Origin: Sutcliffiella deserti
Lineage (GTDB): Bacteria; Bacillota; Bacilli; Bacillales; Bacillaceae_I
Direction: 5' to 3'
DNA: 64,000 bases
NCBI RefSeq assembly: GCF_020037475.1
Contig: NZ_JAIQDB010000001.1
Span: forward strand, 744,001 to 808,000
Below are positions 7,567-15,216 of the stretch, one piece after another (the first letter of the stretch is position 1; every line of letters begins with the position of its first letter). The notes beneath the pieces were generated by a model. The model had not been told where the DNA came from. It was given only the letters and a program-made list of their open reading frames with translations, and searched no databases. A program made the position numbers and the translations under genes.

Positions 7567-8579
7567 TAGGAATCTCCTCCCATCTCAATGGATACGGCGT
7601 GGGCGATACAAGGTATTGATTCTTTTTGCTGAAAGGATAAAGGTGAAAGAAGGGCTCCTGTTGCAACTACAAGAATTCTCTTCAGTTTTCCTTTTCTCAT
7701 TTCATTTAAGAGATGACCATATAGGACAGTAGCCGAGCAACCTGCACCGCTGCCTCCTGCTAAAACAGGCTGGTCTTTTTTATAAATTAATAATCCACAA
7801 TCCTTGTACTGTTGATCTTGTATAGCAAATCCTTGTTCTACCAACATATCAAGCGATACCTGCCTTCCTATTTCCCCAAGATCACCTGTAACAATCAGGT
7901 CATAGTAAGATGGATCTCTGCTTAAATCATTAAAATGAGCTTTCATGGTATCCACAGCGGCTGGGGCCATTGCTCCTCCCATGTTAAAAGGGTCCTTTAA
8001 TCCCATGTTAATAACCTTACCGATCGTAGCAGACGTAACATGTGGCCCTACCCCCACATTACTAATCAAGCCTACTCCTGCTCCTGTCACAGTCCATTGA
8101 GCAGTTGGAGGTTTTTGACCTCCATATTCCGTAGGATAACGGAACTGCTTTTCCACTGCAGCATTATGGCTCGAGGCTCCCGTAAGACAGTATTGTGCTC
8201 CTCCATAATTCACAATAAAGCTAGCAAGTGCTAACCCTTCCATGGAAGTAGAACAGGCTCCAAATACACCTAAATAAGGGATCCCAAGTGTCTCAGCGGC
8301 AAAATTAGATGGTGTCATTTGATTGATCAGATCACCGGCCAGCAGAAACTGTACATTTGTCGCTTCCACATTCGCCTTTTCTACTGCCTTGTTACATGCT
8401 TCTTCTAAAAGAAGTTTATGAGCCTTTTCATAGCTATCTTGTTCAAACCACAAGTCTTTATGTAACAAATCAAAATCATCTGAGAGTAATCCATTTGCTT
8501 CAAATGGCCCGCCAACTGCAGCACTTGAAAGAATAACTGGTTTATTGGCAAAAACCCAAGACTGTTTTCCTTTAAGCAT
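7566..8579 (-). CDS. spoVAD: Stage V sporulation protein AD
   Basis: 337 residues with the thiolase-like fold of Spo[23 protein letters not shown] at the start, [15 protein letters not shown] near residue 106 and [18 protein letters not shown] near 276. SpoVAD binds dipicolinic acid and helps load it into the forespore. Both ends overlap neighbours by a single base (spoVAC stop, spoVAE start), a tight operon. Length is as expected for the family. Confidence 0.95.
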   Translation of the reverse strand: MLKGKQSWVFANKPVILSSAAVGGPFEANGLLSDDFDLLHKDLWFEQDSYEKAHKLLLEEACNKAVEKANVEATNVQFLLAGDLINQMTPSNFAAETLGIPYLGVFGACSTSMEGLALASFIVNYGGAQYCLTGASSHNAAVEKQFRYPTEYGGQKPPTAQWTVTGAGVGLISNVGVGPHVTSATIGKVINMGLKDPFNMGGAMAPAAVDTMKAHFNDLSRDPSYYDLIVTGDLGEIGRQVSLDMLVEQGFAIQDQQYKDCGLLIYKKDQPVLAGGSGAGCSATVLYGHLLNEMRKGKLKRILVVATGALLSPLSFQQKESIPCIAHAVSIEMGGDS

Positions 8580-9055
8580 TATAAGACCCCTAACTGTATA
8601 ATAATCGTTTTAATTAGTGCTACTAAAAAGGCAGAAAAAACTCCAAATAAAATAACGGACCCTGCCAATTTAAACATATTAGAACCTACCCCAAGTACAA
8701 ACCCTTCTGTCCTGTGCTCAATACAAGCTGAAATAACAGCATTACCAAAACCAGTTACCGGAACGGCACTTCCCGCACCAGCAAATTGAGCAATTCTGTC
8801 ATACACTCCAAACCCTGTTAAGAGCATAGCAAGAAAAATCATTGTCGCTACTGTGGGATTACCTGCTGTAACTTCTGTGAAATTAAAAAAGTAGATATAG
8901 CAAAGCTGGATAGCTTGTCCAACAGTACAAAAAATGCCACCAACTAAAAAAGCTATGATGCAATTTTTCACAACCGGTCTTTTTAGTTCTTTTTGTTGCT
9001 CATATTGCTGATATGCTTTCTGTTCCGGTGTTGGCTGCTTACTATTTTTACTCAT
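8579..9055 (-). CDS. spoVAC: Stage V sporulation protein AC
   Basis: 158 residues: a polar N-terminus (MSKNSKQPTPEQKAYQQYEQ), then four or five membrane helices with LLTGFGVYDRIAQFAGAGSA and GFGNAVISACIEHRTEGFVL, diagnostic for SpoVAC. In B. subtilis SpoVAC behaves as a mechanosensitive channel in dipicolinic acid release. The frame extends to 9100, but a TGAGGTG site precedes ATG 9055 and removes the overlap with the lipoprotein gene. Confidence 0.95.
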   Translation of the reverse strand: MSKNSKQPTPEQKAYQQYEQQKELKRPVVKNCIIAFLVGGIFCTVGQAIQLCYIYFFNFTEVTAGNPTVATMIFLAMLLTGFGVYDRIAQFAGAGSAVPVTGFGNAVISACIEHRTEGFVLGVGSNMFKLAGSVILFGVFSAFLVALIKTIIIQLGVL

Positions 9056-9071
9056 AGATGAAAACACCTCA

Positions 9072-9524
9072 TTATGCTTTTTCTTTTCGTAAATCATCAA
9101 TTTTTTTTATTCTTTTGTCGATTTCTTTTTCTTTTAGATTCTTTTCTTTTATATCTCTTCGCAGACGTTCAATTTCCCACCTAATTTTAAGATCATGTGA
9201 GACGACCACTTTTTCATCTGGAAATTCTTTCTCTAATGCTTTTTTGACCTTTTTTTCTACTTTTTCGGTGAAGAACTTCTGAAATTGATTAACATGGAAA
9301 GCGACTAATAACTCATCCTTGGAATCATAAGCAATTGCGCCTTTCACTTCTTTAATGTTTTTGGTTATTTCTTCTGCTCTTTGTTCCTTTTCAGTTTTCT
9401 CTTTTGTCTTTGCAGTAGTTTGAGTGACCGCATCCTCCACCCTATCTTGTACCTCTCCACCGCCACACCCACTAAGCAACCCAATCAAAAAAAAGACTGT
9501 AATTATAACCCTCAAAAATTTCAT
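9072..9524 (-). CDS. YhcN/YlaJ-family sporulation lipoprotein
   Basis: 150 residues with a lipoprotein signal (VIITVFFLIGLLSGC, Cys at 20), a short acidic linker and the YhcN/YlaJ domain (AIAYDSKDELLVAFHVNQF; VVSHDLKIRWEIERLRRDI). Members are inner spore membrane lipoproteins. It is the first gene of the operon, 16 bp upstream of spoVAC, behind AGGGGTGAT. In spoVA2mob operons a YhcN/YlaJ lipoprotein gene likewise precedes spoVAC. Confidence 0.88.
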   Translation of the reverse strand: MKFLRVIITVFFLIGLLSGCGGGEVQDRVEDAVTQTTAKTKEKTEKEQRAEEITKNIKEVKGAIAYDSKDELLVAFHVNQFQKFFTEKVEKKVKKALEKEFPDEKVVVSHDLKIRWEIERLRRDIKEKNLKEKEIDKRIKKIDDLRKEKA

Positions 9525-9595
9525 ACGTACATCACCCCTAAATTAATATCCTACTGTTAATATTCTACCTTTAGGGGATTTTATGTATAACTAAT

Positions 9596-9623
9596 AAAGC
9601 AGCTCTCTTAATGAGGCTGCTTT
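9596..9623. terminator. Terminator after yjcA
   Basis: An 8-bp stem (aaagcagc with gctgcttt) with a 12-base loop lies just beyond the reverse-strand yjcA stop and upstream of the spoVA-type operon. It probably separates the two transcripts. Confidence 0.6.
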
Positions 9624-10027
9624 CACATATTACTTCTATTTACAAAACTCTCCACAATGCCCGCTACTCCCGCTGCCGCAAAAATAACTAATACCGATTC
9701 TCCTAGGAAAGGATAGAATTTATATAAGAAAAAAAGACCTGTGGTCACCCATACCCCTGTACACCAATGACAACTTATTAGTTCTCCTATCCAAGCACGA
9801 ATTCCTTTTCCTTTTATAATAAGATAGCTTTCCATTTCGCCATTCTCATCAACTTCTTCCACTTCTTCTACAAAAGGACGTCTTAGGAAATAAGTAATTT
9901 TATCACTTACTATTAACCTTGTTAGCCTGAAACTGGCCAGCCCCAGTAGAATAAACCAATACCAATGCTCGAATATAAAAACCCCCTTCCATTCTTCATG
10001 ATATGAATGGAAGAGGATTTTTACCAT
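9623..10027 (-). CDS. yjcA: YjcA-like DUF1360 membrane protein
   Basis: 134 residues as drawn. The DUF1360 core is clear: WFILLGLASFRLTRLIV, ISCHWCTGVWV (paired Cys) and a final membrane helix. B. subtilis YjcA is a small sporulation membrane protein at the same place in the gene order. The start is uncertain: ATG 10027 has no ribosome site, while a strong GGAAGGGGG lies about 13 codons inside, followed by no ATG, GTG or TTG in frame before the hydrophobic core. Function unknown. Confidence 0.8.
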   Translation of the reverse strand: MVKILFHSYHEEWKGVFIFEHWYWFILLGLASFRLTRLIVSDKITYFLRRPFVEEVEEVDENGEMESYLIIKGKGIRAWIGELISCHWCTGVWVTTGLFFLYKFYPFLGESVLVIFAAAGVAGIVESFVNRSNM

Positions 10028-10034
10028 TAAATGT

Positions 10035-10178
10035 TTAATTTTCAGTTATAATTCTTTTCTTTCCACAGCCACAGCCTTTAGATTTCTTTTTTCTTTTAAC
10101 ATGAGTTGAATTGGAAGAGGTATATACCTTCATTGGAGATTCCTCCTTAGGTGGCTGTGAGTTATCATAATAACTCAT
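10035..10178 (-). CDS. 47-residue basic Cys-containing sporulation micro-protein
   Basis: ATG 10178 has GGAGGT at good spacing and encodes a 47-residue protein with a polar head (MSYYDNSQPPKEESP) and a highly basic tail (KRKKKSKGCGCGKKR). An exact sigma-K pattern lies 53 bp upstream, which strongly supports a real mother-cell gene, probably a minor coat or crust component cross-linked through Cys or Lys. No family recognised. It stops 8 bp before the yjcA frame and may be co-transcribed with it. Confidence 0.65.
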   Translation of the reverse strand: MSYYDNSQPPKEESPMKVYTSSNSTHVKRKKKSKGCGCGKKRIITEN

Positions 10179-10230
10179 TTTATTAAAACCTCCATCTTGG
10201 GTCATATTGTTAATAATGCTTGGTTAGTAT

Positions 10231-10258
10231 TATCGTATGCAAATATGTCCAAGATGTT
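10231..10258 (-). promoter_or_regulatory. Sigma-K promoter of the 47-residue gene
   Basis: Reverse strand AC, 16 bases, CATACGATA: an exact match to AC-N16-CATAnnnTA. Predicted transcription start is near 10224, about 45 bp before the ATG. Confidence 0.65.
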
Positions 10259-10295
10259 TTCCGCATTTTAACTATAGAGTATATTTTCGTGTTTC

Positions 10296-11732
10296 TCATG
10301 TTTCTTTTTTGACATTATTATAGAACCAACTTTGAATTTTTGGCGTTTCGGTTTGGTTTTCTTTCGTCTCGCTTAAAGGTAGTGACTCATTCTTCTCATT
10401 CCATTTCGAAATGGTGGTTTTCTCAGAGTAAAATTTCTCTGCTTTTTTTTCTAAACTACCGACACATTCATGAAGTTTAGCGATATCATCATGAAGTACT
10501 GCATTCTCCTCGTATACTCCCTTTAGTTCTTCTTCTAGCCTTTGTAATTGTTCCAAGTAATTTTTGATTTCTTGGTGGTATTTTATGTTTTCTTGCTCAA
10601 GCTTTTCACTGACTTCCATTACAGCTTGAAGTTGATTTTTCTCAACTTGATTTTTTTCGATCTCTTGTTTTAGACTAGAAATTATCGCTCTCGCTTCTTC
10701 GTACTCTTTTGAAGCAGAGCTAACTTTTCGATTTGATTGTATTAGGTGTTCTTCAAGATCAGAAGTAATAGCCCGTTGGATACTCAACTCTTTTCTCAGT
10801 TGGTTATTTTCCTTCTCAAGCTTTTCTTTGACTCCATTGACCGAATTAATAGCTTCATTATGCTGTTGTATGTTTTCCAACTTTAAGTTTTCAACTACCT
10901 CATTCATTCTTTCCCACTCTTGTTCTGCTTCTTCTAATTTTTGATTAGATTGGTGAATGAAATTTTTCAATTCCGAGATAATCTTTGCTTGTTCTTCCGT
11001 ATCTTTTTTAAGTTTTATGTTCTCTTGCTCAAGTTTTATTCTTATAGCTTCAAGCTCCACTATATTACCGTTCTCTGTTTTCAATTTTTGTATAGTGGAG
11101 GTATTGTTAATAATCTCCTCTTGTAATTGCGTGATTTCTTTCTCTAAGTTTTCCTTCTTTTCTAACTCCGTCTCGTAGTTTTTTTGCTCTTCTTTCCATT
11201 TACCTTCTAATTGTTTATTAATCTCTTCTAATTTGGTCAGCTTTTCCTGAGATTGATATATAAAGTTCTTCAATTCTGAAATAACCTTAGCTTGATTTTC
11301 TATTTCTTTGTGAAGCCCTAAGTTCTCTTGCTCAAGTTTTCTTCTTAAAGCTTCCAACTCCACAGTACTACCGTTCTCTTTTTCCAATTTTTGTATTGAA
11401 GAGGAGTAATTAGTTATCTCTTCTTGGAATTGGGTAATTAACTTTTTCTTCTTATCTAACTCCGACTTGTAGTTTTTTTGTTCTTCTATCCATTTATCTT
11501 CTAATTGTTTATTAACCTCTTCTAAAATGGTTAGCTTTTCCTGCCATTGAACTTTCTCTTCCTTCCATTGACCTCTCTCTTCTTCCCACTGATGGTATTG
11601 GGATTCCAGCTTTTTTAAATACTCTCTGTTCTTGGATTTTTCTAATTCCGATTGAAGCCGCTTCACTTCTGACCCTAAATGAATAACTTTTTGTTGAAGA
11701 ATTATAACGTTATCGTTCTTAAAACTTTTCAT
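10296..11732 (-). CDS. Long coiled-coil protein with internal duplication
   Basis: 478 residues, almost entirely predicted coiled coil (Glu/Lys/Gln-rich heptads, no Pro until the tail). Residues 65-162 and 163-263 are a duplicated segment: EKLTILEEVNKQLEDKW versus EKLTKLEEINKQLEGKW, ending ISELKNFIYQSQ versus ISELKNFIHQSN. The head (ILQQKVIHLGSEVKRLQSEL) resembles that of the 256-residue protein at 12799. The tail (KIQSWFYNNVKKET) is short and non-coiled. Start ATG 11732 has an AAGGAGGG site. No signal peptide. Its place between yjcA and cotO, where crust genes sit in B. subtilis, suggests a spore-coat scaffold; that is inference. Confidence 0.8.
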   Translation of the reverse strand: MKSFKNDNVIILQQKVIHLGSEVKRLQSELEKSKNREYLKKLESQYHQWEEERGQWKEEKVQWQEKLTILEEVNKQLEDKWIEEQKNYKSELDKKKKLITQFQEEITNYSSSIQKLEKENGSTVELEALRRKLEQENLGLHKEIENQAKVISELKNFIYQSQEKLTKLEEINKQLEGKWKEEQKNYETELEKKENLEKEITQLQEEIINNTSTIQKLKTENGNIVELEAIRIKLEQENIKLKKDTEEQAKIISELKNFIHQSNQKLEEAEQEWERMNEVVENLKLENIQQHNEAINSVNGVKEKLEKENNQLRKELSIQRAITSDLEEHLIQSNRKVSSASKEYEEARAIISSLKQEIEKNQVEKNQLQAVMEVSEKLEQENIKYHQEIKNYLEQLQRLEEELKGVYEENAVLHDDIAKLHECVGSLEKKAEKFYSEKTTISKWNEKNESLPLSETKENQTETPKIQSWFYNNVKKET

Positions 11733-11835
11733 CTATAGATGCCCTCCTTATAAACGCTCCTTTTACATGTAATTCTTACTTCCAAAGAAATATTACTTTT
11801 TTGGGTAGAAAATAAAATTCGGGCTCAAATCTCAG

Positions 11836-11863
11836 CACACTTACCCACCAAATTCATACTATA
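11836..11863 (+). promoter_or_regulatory. Sigma-K promoter upstream of the 245-residue gene
   Basis: Forward strand AC at 11837, 16 bases, then CATACTATA at 11855: an exact sigma-K fit, about 50 bp before the GTG start at 11914. Confidence 0.6.
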
Positions 11864-11913
11864 CATTAGTCCCGTACCCCAAATGGGTAATTAATGAATA
11901 GGAGGAGTTTTTA

Positions 11914-12651
11914 GTGAGTCATAAAGAAACTGAAAGAGTCTGTATAAAGGCTCGTAAAGTTTACGATTGGGTTTCACGTCAAATAGATGTAGCATTACCA
12001 GCTATATGTAACTCAGATTTGGATGGTCTATTCGCTGGTGACCATGACCATGATGACAAAGCGAATATTGCAGATTTATTGTGTGATGCCAAGGTTGGAG
12101 GATTATCGGTCGAGTGTTTCTTATCTGATGAGCACGGTCATAAAATTAATACATTAGCTTATCACCACCACCGTCATCACAAAGGATTAACCTGCAAAGA
12201 AATCACTAATCCAAGTGACCGTCCTGATGTGGATGTGACACTACCTGATGGAACAGAAATAGTACTTCAGAGAGTAAAGGTTTTAATTAAAGGTTATGTT
12301 ACTGTACACCTTGTAAATTCTGCCGGGCATGTAGTATTTTGTTCTGCCCCAATACCGTTCCATACCATCCAAACATTCTTACTATGTGCACCAGAAGGAA
12401 CAGAGCTTGACTGCCATGTGACATTCTTTGAGTGTGATTCTAACCTTGTCGCAACACCAGAGTTTTCACAATTAGACGTATCTCTTACTTTATGCTTAGA
12501 CATTCAAATGGAAGCAGATGTGAAATTTGAAATCGATGCTAAAATTTGCAGACCACGTGAAGAGATTATCGAAGGCTTAATTTGCCCAACTAAAGAATTC
12601 CCGCCACAGTGCCCAGAGATCTTTCCGGCGCATACAAAAAAACCGAGATAA
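11914..12651 (+). CDS. Putative spore-surface protein, 245 residues
   Basis: Starts GTG 11914 behind AGGAGGAG. The head (ERVCIKARKVYDWVSRQIDV) is followed by His/Asp-rich stretches (FAGDHDHDDK and YHHHRHHK), then a long beta-rich region (VDVTLPDGTEIVLQRVKVLI; GYVTVHLVNSAGHVVFCSAP) and a Cys-containing tail with CRPREEIIEGLICPTKEFPP. It has eleven or so Cys residues and no signal peptide, as expected of mother-cell-made coat proteins. The promoter has an exact sigma-K match. I have a vague impression that proteins beginning with this KVYDWV motif recur in Bacillus spores, but cannot name the family. Metal binding through the His clusters is possible. Confidence 0.75.
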   Translation: MSHKETERVCIKARKVYDWVSRQIDVALPAICNSDLDGLFAGDHDHDDKANIADLLCDAKVGGLSVECFLSDEHGHKINTLAYHHHRHHKGLTCKEITNPSDRPDVDVTLPDGTEIVLQRVKVLIKGYVTVHLVNSAGHVVFCSAPIPFHTIQTFLLCAPEGTELDCHVTFFECDSNLVATPEFSQLDVSLTLCLDIQMEADVKFEIDAKICRPREEIIEGLICPTKEFPPQCPEIFPAHTKKPR

Positions 12652-12668
12652 ATATTGTAAGTCAGAAA

Positions 12669-12708
12669 CAGCCAGCCTTGTTCGGGTCACACTGAATGAG
12701 GTTGGCTG
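12669..12708 (+). terminator. Probable terminator
   Basis: A 9-bp stem (cagccagcc with ggttggctg, one mismatch) and an A/T-rich tail follow the 245-residue gene by 18 bp. Confidence 0.5.
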
Positions 12709-12798
12709 ATTTAATTTATAACATTTTGCACTTTTTCCCATATTACTTTTACGATCCATACATAGAATAGTACAAAACGAGGATAAGGAGTGTTTAAC

Positions 12799-13569
12799 AT
12801 GACTAATCAACAAGAACTAATATTTACCCAGCAGCAAGTCATCCATTACCGGGCAGAGGTTTCGAAATATAAAAATAGAATTGCGGAGTTAGAATTACAT
12901 ATAGAAAAAGAAAAGATGCGAAACAAATATCTTCAGTCAAAAATTCGAGAGTTACAAATTGAAAAGACAGACCATTATATCAAAGAGATGGAAAAGTTGA
13001 GAAAGAAAATTTTGCAACTCGAAGTGGAATTGGAGGAAGAAAAGCTTTTAGGAAAAGATATGCAGGAGCTTCCCCAGGAACCGCTATTATCAAGAAATGA
13101 AAAAATGGAACGATTAACTCATTTCTATAGTTTCTTTAACTACTCCATTCTCTTGCATTCAGAGGAAGATACCACTGTCACCATATTCTTTGATTTTACA
13201 GTAGTGAATACAGGTGAAAGAGAACAATCTGATTTCATAATTTGTTTAAAAGTTAAGCCGGTCAACAAAATATTTTTATCAGGAAAAATAACTAATCCAA
13301 AACTTATTCAACACACAGATGAAGATCGCCATGCGGCTGATTGGGTTTATGCAACAGAGGATTGGCAAGCAAAAATTAGAAATGAGGGAGAGTATTGGAT
13401 TCGATCCGTCCAAAAACCTAAGGTGGGAGTCCAGGAAACTTTAACGTTTAAAGGGGTTGAAATATTGGTTGATAAGGAGACGGTTAAAGGGAAAATGACA
13501 GTAGAGGGATTTGTTTACTGTGAGAACGAAGTTAAAGAAAGTAATAATAAAATAACGGTAAACTTATGA
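12799..13569 (+). CDS. Coiled-coil plus beta-domain protein, 256 residues
   Basis: The start is ATG 12799 with AAGGAGTG just upstream; the GTG at 12790 lies inside that site. Residues 1-90 are coiled coil (FTQQQVIHYRAEVSKYKNRI, then KIRELQIEKTDHYIKEMEKL). Residues 100-256 look like a beta-sandwich: DTTVTIFFDFTVVNTG, SDFIICLKVKPVNKIFLSGK, then DWVYATEDWQAKIRNEGEYW. The QQ-VIH-EV head is shared with the coiled-coil protein at 10296, suggesting a common docking or assembly motif. No family recognised. Likely part of the same spore-surface module. Confidence 0.75.
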   Translation: MTNQQELIFTQQQVIHYRAEVSKYKNRIAELELHIEKEKMRNKYLQSKIRELQIEKTDHYIKEMEKLRKKILQLEVELEEEKLLGKDMQELPQEPLLSRNEKMERLTHFYSFFNYSILLHSEEDTTVTIFFDFTVVNTGEREQSDFIICLKVKPVNKIFLSGKITNPKLIQHTDEDRHAADWVYATEDWQAKIRNEGEYWIRSVQKPKVGVQETLTFKGVEILVDKETVKGKMTVEGFVYCENEVKESNNKITVNL

Positions 13570-13620
13570 TGAGAGCTGATTTGCATGCTTAATTTAATTG
13601 TTCAGTTAGTATATTAAGGA

Positions 13621-13649
13621 AAAAGCCCCAAACCTATTAATAATGGGGC
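13621..13649 (-). terminator. Terminator of the 72-residue reverse gene
   Basis: GCCCCA and TGGGGC pair over a 13-base loop; on the reverse strand TTTT follows. It lies 20 bp after the reverse-strand stop at 13669, supporting that gene. Confidence 0.55.
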
Positions 13650-13668
13650 AAAATCTTAGAGGAAAAGT

Positions 13669-13887
13669 TTAATTGTAGTATGTACCAGAGAATGTACGAG
13701 GTCCCACTAGGACAGTGCCCTCACCTGCAGCTAATTTTAATACATAAAAAAAGTTTACCCTTATCTCTACATAATACTTTACACAAATTATCGTAATGTG
13801 TAGCACTGGGATAGGGATAGTAATGCCTAAAGGACCAGGAATCAACATTGGTAGGGTTTGGTAAATAATCTTTCTAGCTGTTCCCAT
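13669..13887 (-). CDS. Small hydrophobic hypothetical protein
   Basis: ATG 13887 has GAGGGG at 6 bases and opens a 72-residue frame: MGTARKIIYQTLPMLIPGPL, a Pro/Ile-rich hydrophobic middle, a basic aromatic stretch and an end GTVLVGPRTFSGTYYN. A terminator follows on the same strand. No family recognised. The frame is short, so coding status rests on the ribosome site, terminator and location within the spore-surface slot. Confidence 0.45.
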   Translation of the reverse strand: MGTARKIIYQTLPMLIPGPLGITIPIPVLHITIICVKYYVEIRVNFFYVLKLAAGEGTVLVGPRTFSGTYYN

Positions 13888-14340
13888 CGGAAGCCCCTCA
13901 CGTATTCTAATAAGTATAATAGCTTTTTAGATAGGGAACTAGATTCGAAGCTAAGCTTGGCGTTTATTTTTTCCTGTTCCCGAAGAATGAATTTTCTTCT
14001 AAAAGGGATGGAAAGAAGAGCAAGAATCCAAGTAATGAAACAATTTTTAATGAGTACTCAAATAAAACTATAGCTTGGGAATGCAGCTTCCACTTTGATA
14101 TTTGAAACAATTTAAATTGTCTTAATTGTATAATTAATCTATTCAAATGAAGAAGTAATGAAGATGTCTCAGTTTAATTAGGATAAACAACCATTTCTCA
14201 TAGGCAGAACTACTAGATTCTATTATATTCCAAAAAAAGGCATTTACACTACGAGATTCGCCCTCCCCAAATAGTCTTACTAGAATACATTAAAGTAGGA
14301 TGAAAAATCCTAAAACTAAATTTTAGAGGGAGGCAATACT
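13888..14340. other. Intergenic stretch without recognised genes
   Basis: About 450 bp of A/T-rich sequence between divergent genes. I see no open frame with a ribosome site on either strand, no long repeat and no clear sigma-K match. It should hold the promoters of the 72-residue reverse gene and the 109-residue forward gene. Confidence 0.5.
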
Positions 14341-14670
14341 ATGAGTTTATACTATGAGTATAAGTCATGTTGCGGTAGTAAGAAGGATGATCATAAGCAC
14401 GATGATCATAAGCAAGATTGTTTTTGTGGGAAGTTTCCTAAGTATTTATTAGGTCAAGAGGTTGTAATAGGCTCTGTAGCTGCTACATTACCGGGAACAT
14501 TTAGAATTGCATGTATTGATGAGAAATCCGGAATTATCACACTAGTCTCTACAGACACTGACCTTGATGCTGAATTTCCTGCTGGGGCTCTTGTGTATGT
14601 TTGCTGTAAAGATATCGCGTTTATTTCACCGGTAGTTGCAACAGCAGCTACACCGGTAGCTGGAGCATAA
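14341..14670 (+). CDS. Cys/His-rich putative spore-surface protein
   Basis: 109 residues starting at ATG 14341 behind GAGGGAGGC. The head is rich in Cys, His, Asp and Lys (KSCCGSKKDDHKHDDHKQDC, then FCGK), a plausible metal-binding segment. The rest is a compact beta-rich domain (YLLGQEVVIGSVAATLPGTF; GIITLVSTDTD; GALVYVCCKDIAFIS) ending in an Ala/Pro tail (VVATAATPVAGA). Followed by a strong terminator. No signal peptide. I do not know the family; composition and context suggest a coat or crust component. Confidence 0.7.
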   Translation: MSLYYEYKSCCGSKKDDHKHDDHKQDCFCGKFPKYLLGQEVVIGSVAATLPGTFRIACIDEKSGIITLVSTDTDLDAEFPAGALVYVCCKDIAFISPVVATAATPVAGA

Positions 14671-14689
14671 TTAAAGTAGCTCAGTTTTG

Positions 14690-14717
14690 AAAGCTGTCGA
14701 AACTTCGACAGCTTTTT
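14690..14717 (+). terminator. Rho-independent terminator
   Basis: A perfect stem (aaagctgtcgaa with ttcgacagcttt) has a very short loop and a following T run, 20 bp after the 109-residue gene. Confidence 0.85.
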
Positions 14718-15008
14718 AAATCTTTGTTACAGAGACTTTATTAACTTACTCAATTAACAATCTTGAATTTCTACTTTCGGTTTTTTACTTTTACATTTTT
14801 ATTTAGAAAGATGTTGGATTAAAAGAGTGTTGTGTTGCTCAAATAGTTCCAATTTGGTACTTTGGACACGTGATGGCTCTTTTACTTCACTAATAATTTA
14901 GAGTCTATTTTTTCTAATCAGATATTTATAAGTTCTTTCTAATTTGTTAAGATCTATGAAATAAATATAAGTACCCCTTGTTTTTAGGTAGGGTACTTAA
15001 ATGGTAAA

Positions 15009-15119
15009 CTAAAATTTACACCTCCACTCTCTCTTCTTCTTCCGCTTCTTCTTGGCTTTAGCAAGTATATTTTCTGCCACAAGCTTATTCTCACCCATAA
15101 CTCTCCAAGTTTTTATCAT
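15009..15119 (-). CDS. 36-residue very basic micro-ORF
   Basis: ATG 15119 lies 10 bases after AAAGGAG and opens MIKTWRVMGENKLVAENILA followed by KAKKKRKKKREWRCKF. An upstream in-frame ATG at 15128 is too close to the ribosome site. The very basic tail with one Cys recalls the 47-residue gene at 10035 and small coat proteins. There is no further support, so coding status is tentative. Confidence 0.35.
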   Translation of the reverse strand: MIKTWRVMGENKLVAENILAKAKKKRKKKREWRCKF

Positions 15120-15216
15120 TCTTATCATCACTCCTTTCCTGTCGCTCTACTATCAAGTTATTCAATAAAACATAGAAGAGTTTGTACGAAAAGGAATAAA
15201 GTTGTGTTTCCTCTAA

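Noticed and set aside
7346-7732. Forward-strand 128-residue frame opposite spoVAD/spoVAE
   Set aside because: It lies antisense across two well-identified genes, has no ribosome site and a composition typical of antisense translation. The same applies to the other long antisense frames.
5857-9524. Intact Tn1546-like transposon around the spoVA operon
   Set aside because: No transposase, resolvase or terminal inverted repeats are visible on either side.
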